From NCBI GenBank assembly GCA_964438735.1, contig CAYTLW010000008.1, forward strand, positions 1-64,000: a stretch of DNA of 64,000 nt, in the 5' to 3' direction. This stretch comes from CAYTLW01 sp964438735 (lineage in GTDB: Bacteria; Myxococcota_A; UBA9042). The notes beneath the pieces were generated by a model. That model saw only the letters and a program-made list of their open reading frames with translations. It was not told where the DNA came from and did no database searches. The translations under genes were made by a program, and so were the position numbers. Positions within the stretch are counted from its first letter, which is position 1; the number at the start of each line of letters is the position of its first letter. Of this stretch, positions 42,524-52,223 are shown one piece after another.

Positions 42524-43387
42524 TCAGGGCTGGTCGGGGCCCTGTGCACTCGCTCGGATCGCATGCGCCACGTCGACCACCTGGCGCATCGCGGCGACGT
42601 CATGCACCCGGACGAAGCTGGCTCCGCCGAGTACCGCAGCGGTCACCGCAGCGGCTGTGCCCATGAGCCTGTCGCCGACCTCGGAGGCGCTGATGGCGCC
42701 GATGAAGGACTTGCGCGAAGGCCCGATGAACACGGGCAAATCGAGTCTAGCAATCGGCCCGGGGTGGCGCAAAAAAGCGAGGTTCTGGGCCAGGGTCTTG
42801 CCAAAGCCGATGCCCGGATCGACGGCCAGTTGCTGCCTGCGCACGCCCGCCTCGCACGCTCGCTTCACTGCCGCGTGCAGGTCGTCGGCGACGCGCTGCA
42901 GGCCGTCGAACAGGTCCGCCGGCATGGGGCCGGCGCGCTCCGTCCAGCCCATGTCGCCGACCGCATTGGGCATGTGCATGAGCACCCAGGCCACTCCGGT
43001 ACGCGCCACCAGCGCACCCATCTGCGGGTCGCCGAAGCCGCTCACGTCGTTGACCATGAGCGCGCCCGCCTCGATGCAAGGGGCGGCCACGCTGGCCTTT
43101 CGGGTGTCGATGGATACCGGCGTGTCGAAGCGTTGCGCGAGGGCCCGGACAACGTGCAGGACGCGTTCGATCTCCTGTTCGGTGCTCACTGCGGCGGCGC
43201 CCGGACGCGTGGACTCGCCGCCCACGTCCAGCAGGTCGGCGCCCGCCTCCACCATGGCCTCGGCGCGGCGCAGCGCTGCGTCCACACTCGGAAGCTCACC
43301 GCCGTCCGAGAAGGAATCGGGCGTCAGGTTGAGGATGCCCACCAAATGGGTCCGCTCCAGGTCCAGGACACGGGTACCCAGGCGCAT
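42524..43387 (-). CDS. folP: Dihydropteroate synthase
   Basis: 287 residues from the ATG at 43387. It condenses p-aminobenzoate with dihydropterin pyrophosphate in folate synthesis and is the sulfonamide target. Signatures: GILNLTPDSFSDGG, DLLDVGGESTRPGA, VSIDTRKASVA, MVNDVSGF, DPGIGFGKT, FIGPSRKSFIG and FVRVHDV, all in order. It is between ftsH and cdaA, an arrangement common in many bacteria. Confidence 0.96.
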   Translation of the reverse strand: MRLGTRVLDLERTHLVGILNLTPDSFSDGGELPSVDAALRRAEAMVEAGADLLDVGGESTRPGAAAVSTEQEIERVLHVVRALAQRFDTPVSIDTRKASVAAPCIEAGALMVNDVSGFGDPQMGALVARTGVAWVLMHMPNAVGDMGWTERAGPMPADLFDGLQRVADDLHAAVKRACEAGVRRQQLAVDPGIGFGKTLAQNLAFLRHPGPIARLDLPVFIGPSRKSFIGAISASEVGDRLMGTAAAVTAAVLGGASFVRVHDVAAMRQVVDVAHAIRASAQGPDQP

Positions 43388-43404
43388 CGAAACGTCGATA
43401 TGGA

Positions 43405-45342
43405 TCAGTGGGGAAGCGGCTCGGGCAGACCCGGCAGGCCATCGATCACAGGGGGCCCGGCGTCGTTGCTCTCCGGCTTGGGAGCGTTGGCCGCCGCCTC
43501 TTCCTCTCGCTCGCGCTGGCGCGCCTTGCGGCTCTTGCGGAGCTCGCCGATGTCGCTGCCATCCAGGAGCCAGTCCACCTCTTCGCCGTCGAGCGTCTCG
43601 TACTCCAGCAACGCCTCGGCCAGCCGATCGAGTTGTTCGCGATAGGTGACGATGATCTCTTTGGCCCGCTCGTAGTTGTCCTCGATGATCGAGCGGATTT
43701 GACCGTCCACGCGCACAGCGGTGCTCTCGGAGAAGTCCTGCTGCATCTGCGTGAAGTCGCGGCCAAGGAAGACCTCACCCTGCTTCTGGCCAAACGTGAT
43801 CGGCCCCAGCTCGCTCATGCCCCACTCGCAGACCATCTGGCGCGCCAGGCGCGTGGCCACGGAGATGTCGTTGGCGGCGCCTGTAGTGATATCGCCGTTG
43901 ACGATCTCCTCGGCGATGCGTCCACCCATCATGACGGCGATGCGGTCGTGCAGGTACCTGACCGAGTGAGAGTAGCGATCCCGTTCCGGCAGCTGCTGGG
44001 TCAGGCCCAGGGCGCGGCCGCGCGGCACGATGGTGACCTTGTGCAGCGGGTCCGTATCGGCCACGTGTTTGGCCACCAGGGCGTGGCCTGCTTCGTGAAT
44101 CGCGGTCGTGCGGAGCTCGCCGGCGTCCATAGCCAGACCGCGCCGCTCCGGCCCCATGAGGACCTTGTCCTTGGCCCCTTCCAGGTCGTCCATGCCGACC
44201 GAGTCCTTGTCGTTCCTGGCGGCGATCAAGGCCGACTCGTTGACCAGGTTCTCCAGATCGGCGCCGACAAAGCCGGGGGTGCCCTTGGCGATCGTCTCCA
44301 GGTCCACGTCCGGTGCCAGCGGCACGCGGCGGGTGTGTACCTTCAAGATCGCGGAGCGACCGTTGACGTCCGGCGGCGGCACCGCCACCCGTCGATCGAA
44401 TCGTCCGGGACGGAGCAGCGCCGGATCGAGCACGTCCGGGCGATTGGTCGCGGCCATGATGATCACGCCGGCGTTGGACTCGAAGCCGTCCATCTCTACC
44501 AGGAGCTGGTTGAGGGTCTGCTCGCGCTCGTCGTGGCCGCCGCCCATGCCGGCGCCGCGATGGCGGCCGACCGCGTCGATCTCGTCGATGAAGATGATGC
44601 AGGGGGCGTGCTTCTTACCCTGTTCGAAGAGGTCGCGCACTCGCGAGGCGCCGACGCCGACGAACATCTCAACGAAGTCCGAGCCGGAGATTGAGAAGAA
44701 CGGCACGCCGGCTTCGCCAGCCACCGCCCTGGCGAGCAGGGTCTTGCCCGTGCCGGGGCTGCCCATGAGCAGGACGCCCTTGGGGATGCGTCCGCCCAGG
44801 CGGGTGAACTTCTTGGGGTCGCGCAGGAAGTGGATGATCTCTTCGAGCTCGAGCTTGCTCTCCTCGATGCCAGCCACGTCTTCGAAGGTGACCTTGTTGG
44901 TCGATTCGTTGAGCAACTTCGCACGCGACTTGCCGAAGCTCATCGCGCGGCCTCCGCCGCTCTGGATCTGTCTCATGAAGAAGAAGAAGAGCACGAAGAG
45001 CAGCAACATGGGCAGCCACGTGCCGAGGATCGAGATCCACAACGCGTTGGCGTCCTCCCGCTCGTAGGTGATGTCGACGCCGCGCGCGATCAGGTCTTTG
45101 TGAAACTCCTTCAACTCACCGGTGGTCGTGAAGCGCGAGCCGCTGGCCAGCATGCCCTCGATGGCGTGGCCGCGTACCGTGATCGTATCGACTCGTTGTT
45201 CTCCGTCGGCCTTGAGGGCCTTGTCCATGAACTGCGTGAACGAGATCGCCTCGCCTGCGTGGCTCGTCTTCAACCCTTGGTAGATGAAGACGAATAGCAG
45301 GATCAAGATGACCCAGACGAGCATCGATTTGTAGTGCTTCAA
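43405..45342 (-). CDS. ftsH: ATP-dependent zinc metalloprotease FtsH
   Basis: 645 residues from a TTG at 45342 with GGGAG 7 nt upstream. FtsH is a membrane-anchored hexamer that degrades misfolded membrane and some cytosolic proteins. Transmembrane helices lie near 8-24 and 107-124 with a periplasmic domain between. AAA domain: Walker A GSPGTGKT (194-201), Walker B CIIFIDEID (248-256), second region of homology ending RPGRFDR. The zinc site HEAGH is at 416-420. The C-terminus is charged. Located 19 nt after tilS and 17 nt before folP. Confidence 0.97.
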   Translation of the reverse strand: MKHYKSMLVWVILILLFVFIYQGLKTSHAGEAISFTQFMDKALKADGEQRVDTITVRGHAIEGMLASGSRFTTTGELKEFHKDLIARGVDITYEREDANALWISILGTWLPMLLLFVLFFFFMRQIQSGGGRAMSFGKSRAKLLNESTNKVTFEDVAGIEESKLELEEIIHFLRDPKKFTRLGGRIPKGVLLMGSPGTGKTLLARAVAGEAGVPFFSISGSDFVEMFVGVGASRVRDLFEQGKKHAPCIIFIDEIDAVGRHRGAGMGGGHDEREQTLNQLLVEMDGFESNAGVIIMAATNRPDVLDPALLRPGRFDRRVAVPPPDVNGRSAILKVHTRRVPLAPDVDLETIAKGTPGFVGADLENLVNESALIAARNDKDSVGMDDLEGAKDKVLMGPERRGLAMDAGELRTTAIHEAGHALVAKHVADTDPLHKVTIVPRGRALGLTQQLPERDRYSHSVRYLHDRIAVMMGGRIAEEIVNGDITTGAANDISVATRLARQMVCEWGMSELGPITFGQKQGEVFLGRDFTQMQQDFSESTAVRVDGQIRSIIEDNYERAKEIIVTYREQLDRLAEALLEYETLDGEEVDWLLDGSDIGELRKSRKARQREREEEAAANAPKPESNDAGPPVIDGLPGLPEPLPH

Positions 45343-45361
45343 CGCCAGCTCCCGAGCCCGT

Positions 45362-46492
45362 TCATCCCGCTTCTATGCCGGCCCCATTCGGGGGCCGCGG
45401 GTCGCGCTCGATGGGTCCGCGGGGCGCCGGGATCTCGGCGCCGTCCGACCCTTCCTCTGCAGGGTAGTCTGCACCCCGGGGGCGCGCAACGAACCCGCTC
45501 TCGAATCGCACCTCGTGATCGGTCAGGAAGACAGTCATGCCGTGCAGTTCACAGGTTGTTCCAGCGACCTTTCGGGTTCGCAATACGGTCAACAACTGCT
45601 CGGCGGCACGCTGGCCAGGGTGGTCGAGGCCGAGGTGGTCGACCACGCGTCCGAGCAGCGCGCTCAACGGGCCCAGCTGCCGTGGAACGATCTTGTCCGG
45701 CAGTTGCACCCATCTCTCTCCGCCTGTCTCCGAACCGATCTCCATGTGTGATTCCAGCGCCCGATCCACCCACCAGGACGAGGCCTGTTGCCAATTGCTG
45801 ATGTTCTCGGCCGTGCGGGCCATTCCCCGGGCTGCGCCGGGAAGTGCGTCGTTGAGCGCCGACATCACCTCGTGTCGCAACCGGTTGCGACTGTACGCGT
45901 AGTCGCGATTGCTCGGATCGTCGCGCCAATGTAACGCCAGCTGCTCGGCGCAGGCGCGCAGATCCGAACGTGCCTCCCCCAAGAAGGGGCGGACCACGCG
46001 GTCCTGCCGGTGGCCGCGAATGCCAGCCAGGGCCTCTGGGCCGCAACCGCGGGCCATGCGCAGCAGCAGGGTTTCCGCCTGATCGTCAGCGTGGTGGGCG
46101 GTGACGATGTGGCTGCAGTGGCCATCTGCCGCCAGCGTGTGCAGGGCGCGATAGCGTGCCTGTCGGGCCCTCGACTGCAGGTCCGGTCCGGTCTCCAGCG
46201 CCAGGTCGGCGGTCAACAAGCGCAACTCGAAACGCTCCGCCAACGCCGCCACGACCTCTCGATCGAGGGGCACATCCGGGCGCAATCCGTGATCGATATG
46301 AGCGACCAGCAGCTCATGCCCCAACGACGGTCGCAGCTCGGCCAGCAGCGCGGTGCCGGTCACCGAGTCGAGGCCACCGCTGCAGGCCATGAGCAGGCGA
46401 TCGCCCGGCTGCCACAGCTCTCGGCTACGAACGGTGCGCCGAATCGCCGCCAGGGTTCGCTGAAGTTGTTTTGCACCGGCGGGGGCCATCAT
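45362..46492 (-). CDS. tilS: tRNA(Ile)-lysidine synthase
   Basis: 376 residues from the ATG at 46492, 19 nt after the preceding stop, with GAGG upstream; a second ATG follows at once. TilS attaches lysine to C34 of tRNA-Ile(CAU) so that it reads AUA. The PP-loop SGGLDS is at 38-43, followed by LLVAHIDHGLRP and THHADDQAETLLLRMARG, both diagnostic. RPFLGEARSDLRAC and the DPSNRDYAYSRNRLRH segment match the N-type domain. The C-terminal domain is short. Confidence 0.95.
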   Translation of the reverse strand: MMAPAGAKQLQRTLAAIRRTVRSRELWQPGDRLLMACSGGLDSVTGTALLAELRPSLGHELLVAHIDHGLRPDVPLDREVVAALAERFELRLLTADLALETGPDLQSRARQARYRALHTLAADGHCSHIVTAHHADDQAETLLLRMARGCGPEALAGIRGHRQDRVVRPFLGEARSDLRACAEQLALHWRDDPSNRDYAYSRNRLRHEVMSALNDALPGAARGMARTAENISNWQQASSWWVDRALESHMEIGSETGGERWVQLPDKIVPRQLGPLSALLGRVVDHLGLDHPGQRAAEQLLTVLRTRKVAGTTCELHGMTVFLTDHEVRFESGFVARPRGADYPAEEGSDGAEIPAPRGPIERDPRPPNGAGIEAG

Positions 46493-46511
46493 GCCTTCCG
46501 GCCTCGTGGGA

Positions 46512-46838
46512 TCAGTACTCGCAGGGATCCCACTCGCGGGTCTCGATGCCATCCCAGCCGCCGACCACCAGGCGGCCGAAGTCTTCGATGGCCTCTTCCA
46601 CTACCGGCGGCATCGAACGACCGTCCAATCGCTGGCGATGAGACCAGGAATCGTAGGCCACGGTCTCGACGATCTGCCACGGGTCGTTGGCATCCTGCCA
46701 GATTTCGAACGAAGCCACGCCCAGATCCAGCTGGTGATCGCGGATCGTGGCCATCAACGGCCAGAAGCGATCACTGTCGCCGGGATCGACGCGATATCGG
46801 TGTTGTATGATGAAGGTACCGAGCCGGCTGTCGCCCAT
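46512..46838 (-). CDS. Small ABM-like (dimeric alpha/beta barrel) protein
   Basis: 108 residues from the ATG at 46838 (AGGGA 6 nt upstream); a GTG at 46853 adds five. The pattern FIIQHRYRVDP, FWPLMATIRDHQLDLGVASFEIWQDAN, and DPWQIVETVAYDSWSHRQRLDG matches the antibiotic-biosynthesis-monooxygenase-like domain also found at the C-terminus of some MFS transporters. Such domains form ferredoxin-like dimers, sometimes enzymes and sometimes binding modules. Located 19 nt upstream of tilS. Function unknown. Confidence 0.72.
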   Translation of the reverse strand: MGDSRLGTFIIQHRYRVDPGDSDRFWPLMATIRDHQLDLGVASFEIWQDANDPWQIVETVAYDSWSHRQRLDGRSMPPVVEEAIEDFGRLVVGGWDGIETREWDPCEY

Positions 46839-46887
46839 ATCTGTCCCTGGCACGGACCGTGAAGGCGGGCCCTGCTGTGGTGTGCGC

Positions 46888-47376
46888 CTAGAAGGGGATG
46901 TCCTCGTCGAGCGCGTCGCCGCCGCCTTCGTCCATGCCCGGCGCCGGCGCCGCGGGGGCGCTGTCGCGACGCCCGCCCTGCTGCTGCCCGGTGTTACGGC
47001 CAGCGCCGCGATCGTAGCTGCGCTCGCCGCGCGCGCCGTCGTCGTCGCGCCCGCCAGACAGGAAGCGCACCATGTTGGCGACGATCTCAGTCTTGTAGCG
47101 TCGGTTGCCGCTCTGGTCTTCCCAGTTGCGGGTCTCGAGTCGACCTTCGACGTAGACCTGACGGCCCTTGCTCAGGTAGCGCTCGCAGTTCTCCGCATCG
47201 CGGCCCCAGACGACGACCGAGTGCCACTCAGTCTTCTCCTGGCGTTCGCCCTGCTTGTCGGTCCAACGGTGGTCGGTGGCCAGACGCAGTTCGGTGACGG
47301 CGCGATTGGAAGTGGTGTAGCGAAGCTCCGGCTGGTTGCCCAGGCGGCCGATGAGGATCACTTTGTTGACGCTCAT
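46888..47376 (-). CDS. ssb: Single-stranded DNA-binding protein with DIPF tail
   Basis: 162 residues from the ATG at 47376 (GAGG 8 nt upstream). The OB fold (MSVNKVILIGRLGNQPELRY, KTEWHSVVVWGRDAENCERY) is followed by a Gly/Arg/Asp-rich disordered linker (about 110-150) and the acidic tip ALDEDIPF that recruits RecO, PriA, exonuclease I and other partners. This is the normal housekeeping SSB, in contrast to the tail-less copy at 9620-9973. It is divergent from the methyltransferase gene. Confidence 0.95.
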   Translation of the reverse strand: MSVNKVILIGRLGNQPELRYTTSNRAVTELRLATDHRWTDKQGERQEKTEWHSVVVWGRDAENCERYLSKGRQVYVEGRLETRNWEDQSGNRRYKTEIVANMVRFLSGGRDDDGARGERSYDRGAGRNTGQQQGGRRDSAPAAPAPGMDEGGGDALDEDIPF

Positions 47377-47540
47377 AAGGGGACCTCTCTGCGTTGGCAG
47401 CCGACGGTATACCGGCGGTTTTGCCGGCGCAAGGGCCGTTGCGACACATGCTGTCCCGCCGACGAGGCCCGCCGGCTGACGGTGTGTACGCCGGCGCCAC
47501 TTCTTGTCGCGACCGCCCGCCTGTGCCAGCCTGCGCCGCC

Positions 47541-48278
47541 ATGGAAACCGCCGAATACAGGACCATGTACGAGGCTGAGGAGCGCCATTTCTGGTTCCGC
47601 GGCTCGCGGCGCGTGATCCTGGATTGGGTGGATCGGGCGCTCGCCGACCGGTCGGGCGACGATCGGCCGGCGATCGTCGATGTGGGCGCCGGTACCGGCG
47701 GTGTGCTGGCTCGACTCGATGGTCGTGGCGAGGCGTGGGGGGCCGAATGGAGCCCCGAGGGCGCCGCCTTCATCCGCAGCCGCGACCTGCGAGTGGTTCG
47801 CGCCGGGCTGCCAGCGTTGCCCTTTCGCGACGGGGCCTTCGACCTGGCGCTCTCCCTGGACGTCTTCGAGCATGTCGCGGACGACGGGGCGGCGATGGCC
47901 GAAGTGCGCCGCATCCTGCGGCCGGGCGGGCGACTGATCGCCACGGTGCCTGCGCTGCGCTGGCTCTGGAGCGAGCATGACGAGGCGCTGCACCACCACC
48001 GGCGCTATCACCTGGCCGAGCTCCGTCAGCGTCTCCTCGACGCCGGTTTCACGATTCGGCGACTCAGCTACTACAATACGCTGCTCCTACCGCCCATCGC
48101 GCTGATTCGGCTGGCCGGTCGTCTGCGGCCGCGGCCCGCTGCCGCCACGAGCGACGTCGCCATGCCTCCAGCGCCGCTGAACCAGGCCCTGGCCACCATC
48201 TTCGGCGCCGAAGTGCACCTGTTGTCGCGTTTTCGACTACCAGTGGGCGCCTCCTTGATCGTCGACGCACAGGCCTGA
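47541..48278 (+). CDS. Class I SAM-dependent methyltransferase
   Basis: 245 residues from the ATG at 47541, giving the N-terminus METAEYRTMYEAEERHFWFRG, typical of glycan- or lipid-linked methyltransferases of this fold. Motif I IVDVGAGTGGVLA binds S-adenosylmethionine; LSLDVFEHVADDGAAMAE and RILRPGGRLIATVPA are motifs II and III. A hydrophobic segment near the C-terminus (LLPPIALIRLAGRL) may associate with the membrane. Substrate unknown. Confidence 0.88.
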   Translation: METAEYRTMYEAEERHFWFRGSRRVILDWVDRALADRSGDDRPAIVDVGAGTGGVLARLDGRGEAWGAEWSPEGAAFIRSRDLRVVRAGLPALPFRDGAFDLALSLDVFEHVADDGAAMAEVRRILRPGGRLIATVPALRWLWSEHDEALHHHRRYHLAELRQRLLDAGFTIRRLSYYNTLLLPPIALIRLAGRLRPRPAAATSDVAMPPAPLNQALATIFGAEVHLLSRFRLPVGASLIVDAQA

Positions 48279-48393
48279 ACCCCCGCCTGGTCGCTGCCGG
48301 TGGGCGGTGACGGTGACATGGCGCGGCTGCCTGCGGTACCCTTGGCCACGAGCGGTGGCCGCCTCGCCGGGCGGTGGGCCGCCCACGGGCCCC

Positions 48394-49401
48394 ATGATGG
48401 GGACACACGGGGCGCGCTTGGATACGCAGACGCGGCGAGTCACGGTCGGAGTTCACGACGCTGAGGGCATGCGCGAGCTCTGCGGCGAGCGCGATCGAAA
48501 TCTGCGCTGGCTGGAGTCGCGGCTCGGCATCTCCGTGCTCGCCCGGGGCGGAGAGCTTCAGATACATGGCGGCAGCGACGATGTGGGGCTGGCAGCAGAG
48601 GTGCTGCGCGCCATGTCGCAACGCATCGACGACGGTGACGCGGTCGACGATGACGCCATGCATCGCTTCATCGAACAGCGCACGCGACACAACGCACGAG
48701 CCAAACGTCAGGGCGCCGGACGCGCACGTCGGGATCTGGGCCTCGGCGGCCGGCCCATCAGCGCCAGAACCGACGGTCAACGACGCTACGTGGACGCGTT
48801 GGGCGCCAATGACGTGGTTTTTGGTGTTGGCCCTGCGGGCACGGGCAAGACCTTCCTGGCCGTGGCCAGCGCCCTGACCGCGCTGCATCGCAACGAGATC
48901 AAGCGCATCGTATTGACCCGTCCAGCCGTCGAGGCGGGCGAGCGGCTGGGCTTTCTGCCCGGCGACCTGGCCGCCAAGGTCAATCCCTACCTGCGCCCCC
49001 TGCTCGACGCGCTCGACGAGATGCTCGATCGCGACCGCGTCGAACGCATGATGGAAAAAGGCCAGGTCGAAGTGGCGCCGCTGGCGTTCATGCGCGGCCG
49101 AACGTTGTCGAGCAGCTACGTCATCCTGGACGAGGCGCAGAACTGCACCATCGAGCAGATGGCCATGTTCCTCACCCGCATCGGTCCGCACTCCAAGGCC
49201 GTGGTCACCGGCGATATGTCGCAGAGTGACCTGCCCAGGGGGCGCGACAGCGGCCTGAACCACGCCGTTTCGCTGCTGACCGATATCGCCGGCATCGATG
49301 TCGTGGTGTTGGATCAATCCGACGTGGTCCGACATCCGCTGGTGGCTCGCATCGCGCAGGCCTACGAGAGCGACGCCAAGAAGCGCCGCGGGGAGGGCTG
49401 A
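48394..49401 (+). CDS. phoH: PhoH-like ATPase
   Basis: 335 residues if the ATG at 48394 is used; GTG codons further upstream (48307) or the TTG at 48418 are alternatives, and no ribosome site decides. An N-terminal KH-like region precedes the P-loop. Walker A VGPAGTGKTFLAV and Walker B SYVILDEAQNC are clear, with VLTRPAVEAGERLGFLPGDL and VVTGDMSQSDLP, all diagnostic of the PhoH family. PhoH proteins have RNA helicase or nuclease-linked roles and usually neighbour ybeY, as here. pgpH follows after 3 nt. Confidence 0.93.
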   Translation: MMGTHGARLDTQTRRVTVGVHDAEGMRELCGERDRNLRWLESRLGISVLARGGELQIHGGSDDVGLAAEVLRAMSQRIDDGDAVDDDAMHRFIEQRTRHNARAKRQGAGRARRDLGLGGRPISARTDGQRRYVDALGANDVVFGVGPAGTGKTFLAVASALTALHRNEIKRIVLTRPAVEAGERLGFLPGDLAAKVNPYLRPLLDALDEMLDRDRVERMMEKGQVEVAPLAFMRGRTLSSSYVILDEAQNCTIEQMAMFLTRIGPHSKAVVTGDMSQSDLPRGRDSGLNHAVSLLTDIAGIDVVVLDQSDVVRHPLVARIAQAYESDAKKRRGEG

Positions 49402-49404
49402 GCG

Positions 49405-52182
49405 ATGGCTGGCCGCTCCCGATCTGCCCCCGCCGCTCCCGCCGGGCTGCCGGGCGAACAACAGCAGGCTCGCAAGCGCCGCGCCGGGTTGCGCCGTCGA
49501 TTCGTCTACGCCGTGGGTGCCGTGGCGGGTTGGATGCTGCTCACCTTCCTGGTCGGGCCGACCGAGGCGGCGCTGGAACCGCCGCCCCTGGGCCCCGCAT
49601 CGCGGGACATGATCGCCCTGCGTGACTTCGATGATGCCGAGCCGGTCGCAGACCTGGCCGTGCAGCAGGAGCGTGCGGCCGCGGCCGTACCGGTTCATTA
49701 CGTCTTCCGCGAGGAGGCCGTTGGCGAGCGAATCGACGGATTGCGCGCTGCATTTCGCCTGGTTCGTCCACGTTATCGCCTCTATCACGCCGATCGCGAG
49801 GCCCTGGAGCAGGAAAAGAGCGAAAAGGCAGCAGCCCGCAAACAGAAGTCGCGCGAACAGCGCCGCGCCAGCAGCCGCAAAAAACGACCGAGTGGGGATC
49901 GTGGTGAAGAGCCTGAGCCCGACCTGGTCGCGGAGCTCGATGCGCGCTTTCACGAGGAGATGAGCAAGCTGCGGCCAGAGTTCGAGAGTCGACTGGCCGC
50001 ACGCGGCGCGGCCTTACAGGTCGAGACCTTCGAGACCCTGCGCAAGCACCGATTCTCTGAGGAGATCGAGCTGCTGCTGTCGGACGTGGTGCAGTCGTTG
50101 CTGAGCCAGCGGATCGTCAAGGACAAGCATCGTTTCGAGGACGATCTCGCCCGCGGCCTGCTGGATGTGAGCGCCAACAAGCGCTACGAGCGAGAGCAAG
50201 CCAAGAAGCTGGCCGTCAGCGTCGAACGAGCGCGCGAGCTCTCCGACCAGTACGTGGACGAGTTCGTGCGCCAGAAACGTCCCTCGATCTTCGACGATGC
50301 TGTCCTGCGGGCGGCGGTGAAGAGCCTGGCTCGCAGCACCGTGGTACCCACCTTCGACCGCGATCTTGAAGCCACGGAGCGGGTTCGCACCGCGGCCCGC
50401 AACTCCGTGCCCAAGACCCGGGTGGTGCACTTCAAGACCGGCCAGAGCCTGGTCAAGCGGGGCGATGTGGTCACCCTCGGCATCCAGCGACGCATCGCCG
50501 AGATGCTGCGCGGCCTGGAGACCAGCGATACGCCGCGTGCGTTCGTCGCCACCGGGCTGCTTCTGGCGGCCGTGCTGCTGCTCTTTTCCGCGTTTGCCGG
50601 TCGCTACCTGCCCACGCTGCGCCGCCGTCCCAAGGATGTGGCCCTGCTCTCCGGCATCCTGATTCTGCATGCGGTCGCTCTGCGCCTGCTGTTGGAGTTG
50701 GGCGACCTGGTGGTCGAGCCGGGCGGCGGCGTGTCGGTGACCATGTGGGCGGTGTTGCTGCCCTACGCCCTGGGCCCGACCCTGGCCACGCTCTTCCTGC
50801 GTCCCATGACGGCGGCTCCCTTCGCCCTGGTGACCACCGTGGTGGCCGCCCTGATGGCACATAACGCGCCCTTGCTGCGCACCGAACCGCTGCTTATCGG
50901 CCTGGTGGCCATGTGCGCCCTGATCCTTGGCCTGGCGGGCGTCTACTCGACCCGTCGCTTCCGCCAGCGCGCCGACCTGCTCATCGGTGCCGTCTTCGTC
51001 GCCGGCTTCGGCATCGCTACGGCCACCGGTGTGGCCCTGTTCACCGCGCCGGTGGCGAGCGATCTCTTCGACCTGCACAACGGCATGGTGGTGCTGATGG
51101 GCGCCGCCTCGGGGGCCCTCTCCTACCTGCTCGTGGCCGCGTTGACGCCCATCTTCGAGAGCATCTTCAAACGCCTCACCGACATCAAATTGCTCGAGTT
51201 GACCAGCATGAACCACCCGGCCCTGCGCCTGCTGGCCACCGAGACGCCGGGCACATTCACCCACAGCGTGATGGTCGGCAACCTCGCCGAGGCCGCTTGC
51301 GATGCCATCGGCGCCAACGGATTGCTGGCTCGGGTCGGCGCCTACTACCACGACGTGGGCAAGACCAAGGCGCCGCGCTATTTCGCCGAGAACCAGACCG
51401 GTGAGAACCCACATGGCCGCCTGAAGCCCCACCTGAGCGCCCTGATCATCAAGAGTCACGTCAAGGATGGTATCAAGCTGCTCAAGGGCTTCGGATTGCC
51501 CCAGGAGATTATCGATTTCGTGCCTCAACACCACGGCACGTCGTTGATCGAGCACTTCCACAACCTGGCCCGCCGGGAGGCGGTGGACAGCGGTGCCGAG
51601 GTGGAGGAGGGCGACTTCCGCTATCCGGGGCCCAAACCCCAGACCAAGGAAGCGGCGTTGATGATGATCGCCGACATGGTCGAAGCGGCCGCCAAGGCCA
51701 TGCCCGACCCGAATCCGACCCGAATTCAGGCGCTGGTGCAGCGCCTGATCGCCAGGAAGATGGAGGATGGGCAGTTCAACGAGTGCGACATGACGTTGCG
51801 CGAGCTGGCCGCGGTGGACAAGGCGTTCACCCGTGTGCTCGCGGGTATGCACCACACCCGTCCAGTCTATTTGCCGCCGCCGGAACGTTCCGATCGAGCT
51901 GCGCTGCTCAAGTCAGCCCGAGAGATGCGGCGCCATCGAACCACCGGAGACTTCACCGGTGACAACAGCAAGACCTCCGGCGTGCGCGAGACGGTGCGCA
52001 TGGAGTCCGGTGTCCGGGATACGCACCAGGACCTGGAAGAAGAGGTCGAAGAGGCCGCGGACAAGGGCGACACGGTCGAGGTCGCGCGTGTACCGGCAGA
52101 GCGCCTCGCCAATGGCGACGAACCGGCGCCGCCCGAATCGCCGACCGCGGTGGTCAGCTCGCGCAGGGGCCGCCGTTCCTGA
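49405..52182 (+). CDS. pgpH: 7TM-HD cyclic di-AMP phosphodiesterase
   Basis: 925 residues from the ATG at 49405 (GGAGG 8 nt upstream). It has an N-terminal membrane helix (about 33-51), a large extracytoplasmic 7TMR-HDED domain (about 60-380), seven membrane helices (about 383-565), then a cytoplasmic HD domain. The HD metal ligands include His620 (FTHSVMVGNLAEAA), His649-Asp650 (AYYHDVGKTKAPRYF) and the following HHGTSLIEHF. PgpH degrades cyclic di-AMP to pApA. The C-terminal 100 residues are acidic and extended. It probably opposes CdaA encoded 7 kb away. Confidence 0.94.
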   Translation: MAGRSRSAPAAPAGLPGEQQQARKRRAGLRRRFVYAVGAVAGWMLLTFLVGPTEAALEPPPLGPASRDMIALRDFDDAEPVADLAVQQERAAAAVPVHYVFREEAVGERIDGLRAAFRLVRPRYRLYHADREALEQEKSEKAAARKQKSREQRRASSRKKRPSGDRGEEPEPDLVAELDARFHEEMSKLRPEFESRLAARGAALQVETFETLRKHRFSEEIELLLSDVVQSLLSQRIVKDKHRFEDDLARGLLDVSANKRYEREQAKKLAVSVERARELSDQYVDEFVRQKRPSIFDDAVLRAAVKSLARSTVVPTFDRDLEATERVRTAARNSVPKTRVVHFKTGQSLVKRGDVVTLGIQRRIAEMLRGLETSDTPRAFVATGLLLAAVLLLFSAFAGRYLPTLRRRPKDVALLSGILILHAVALRLLLELGDLVVEPGGGVSVTMWAVLLPYALGPTLATLFLRPMTAAPFALVTTVVAALMAHNAPLLRTEPLLIGLVAMCALILGLAGVYSTRRFRQRADLLIGAVFVAGFGIATATGVALFTAPVASDLFDLHNGMVVLMGAASGALSYLLVAALTPIFESIFKRLTDIKLLELTSMNHPALRLLATETPGTFTHSVMVGNLAEAACDAIGANGLLARVGAYYHDVGKTKAPRYFAENQTGENPHGRLKPHLSALIIKSHVKDGIKLLKGFGLPQEIIDFVPQHHGTSLIEHFHNLARREAVDSGAEVEEGDFRYPGPKPQTKEAALMMIADMVEAAAKAMPDPNPTRIQALVQRLIARKMEDGQFNECDMTLRELAAVDKAFTRVLAGMHHTRPVYLPPPERSDRAALLKSAREMRRHRTTGDFTGDNSKTSGVRETVRMESGVRDTHQDLEEEVEEAADKGDTVEVARVPAERLANGDEPAPPESPTAVVSSRRGRRS

Positions 52183-52223
52183 GCGCCTGGTTTGCTGCGA
52201 TCGAAAGGCCTGTCGAAATCGAA

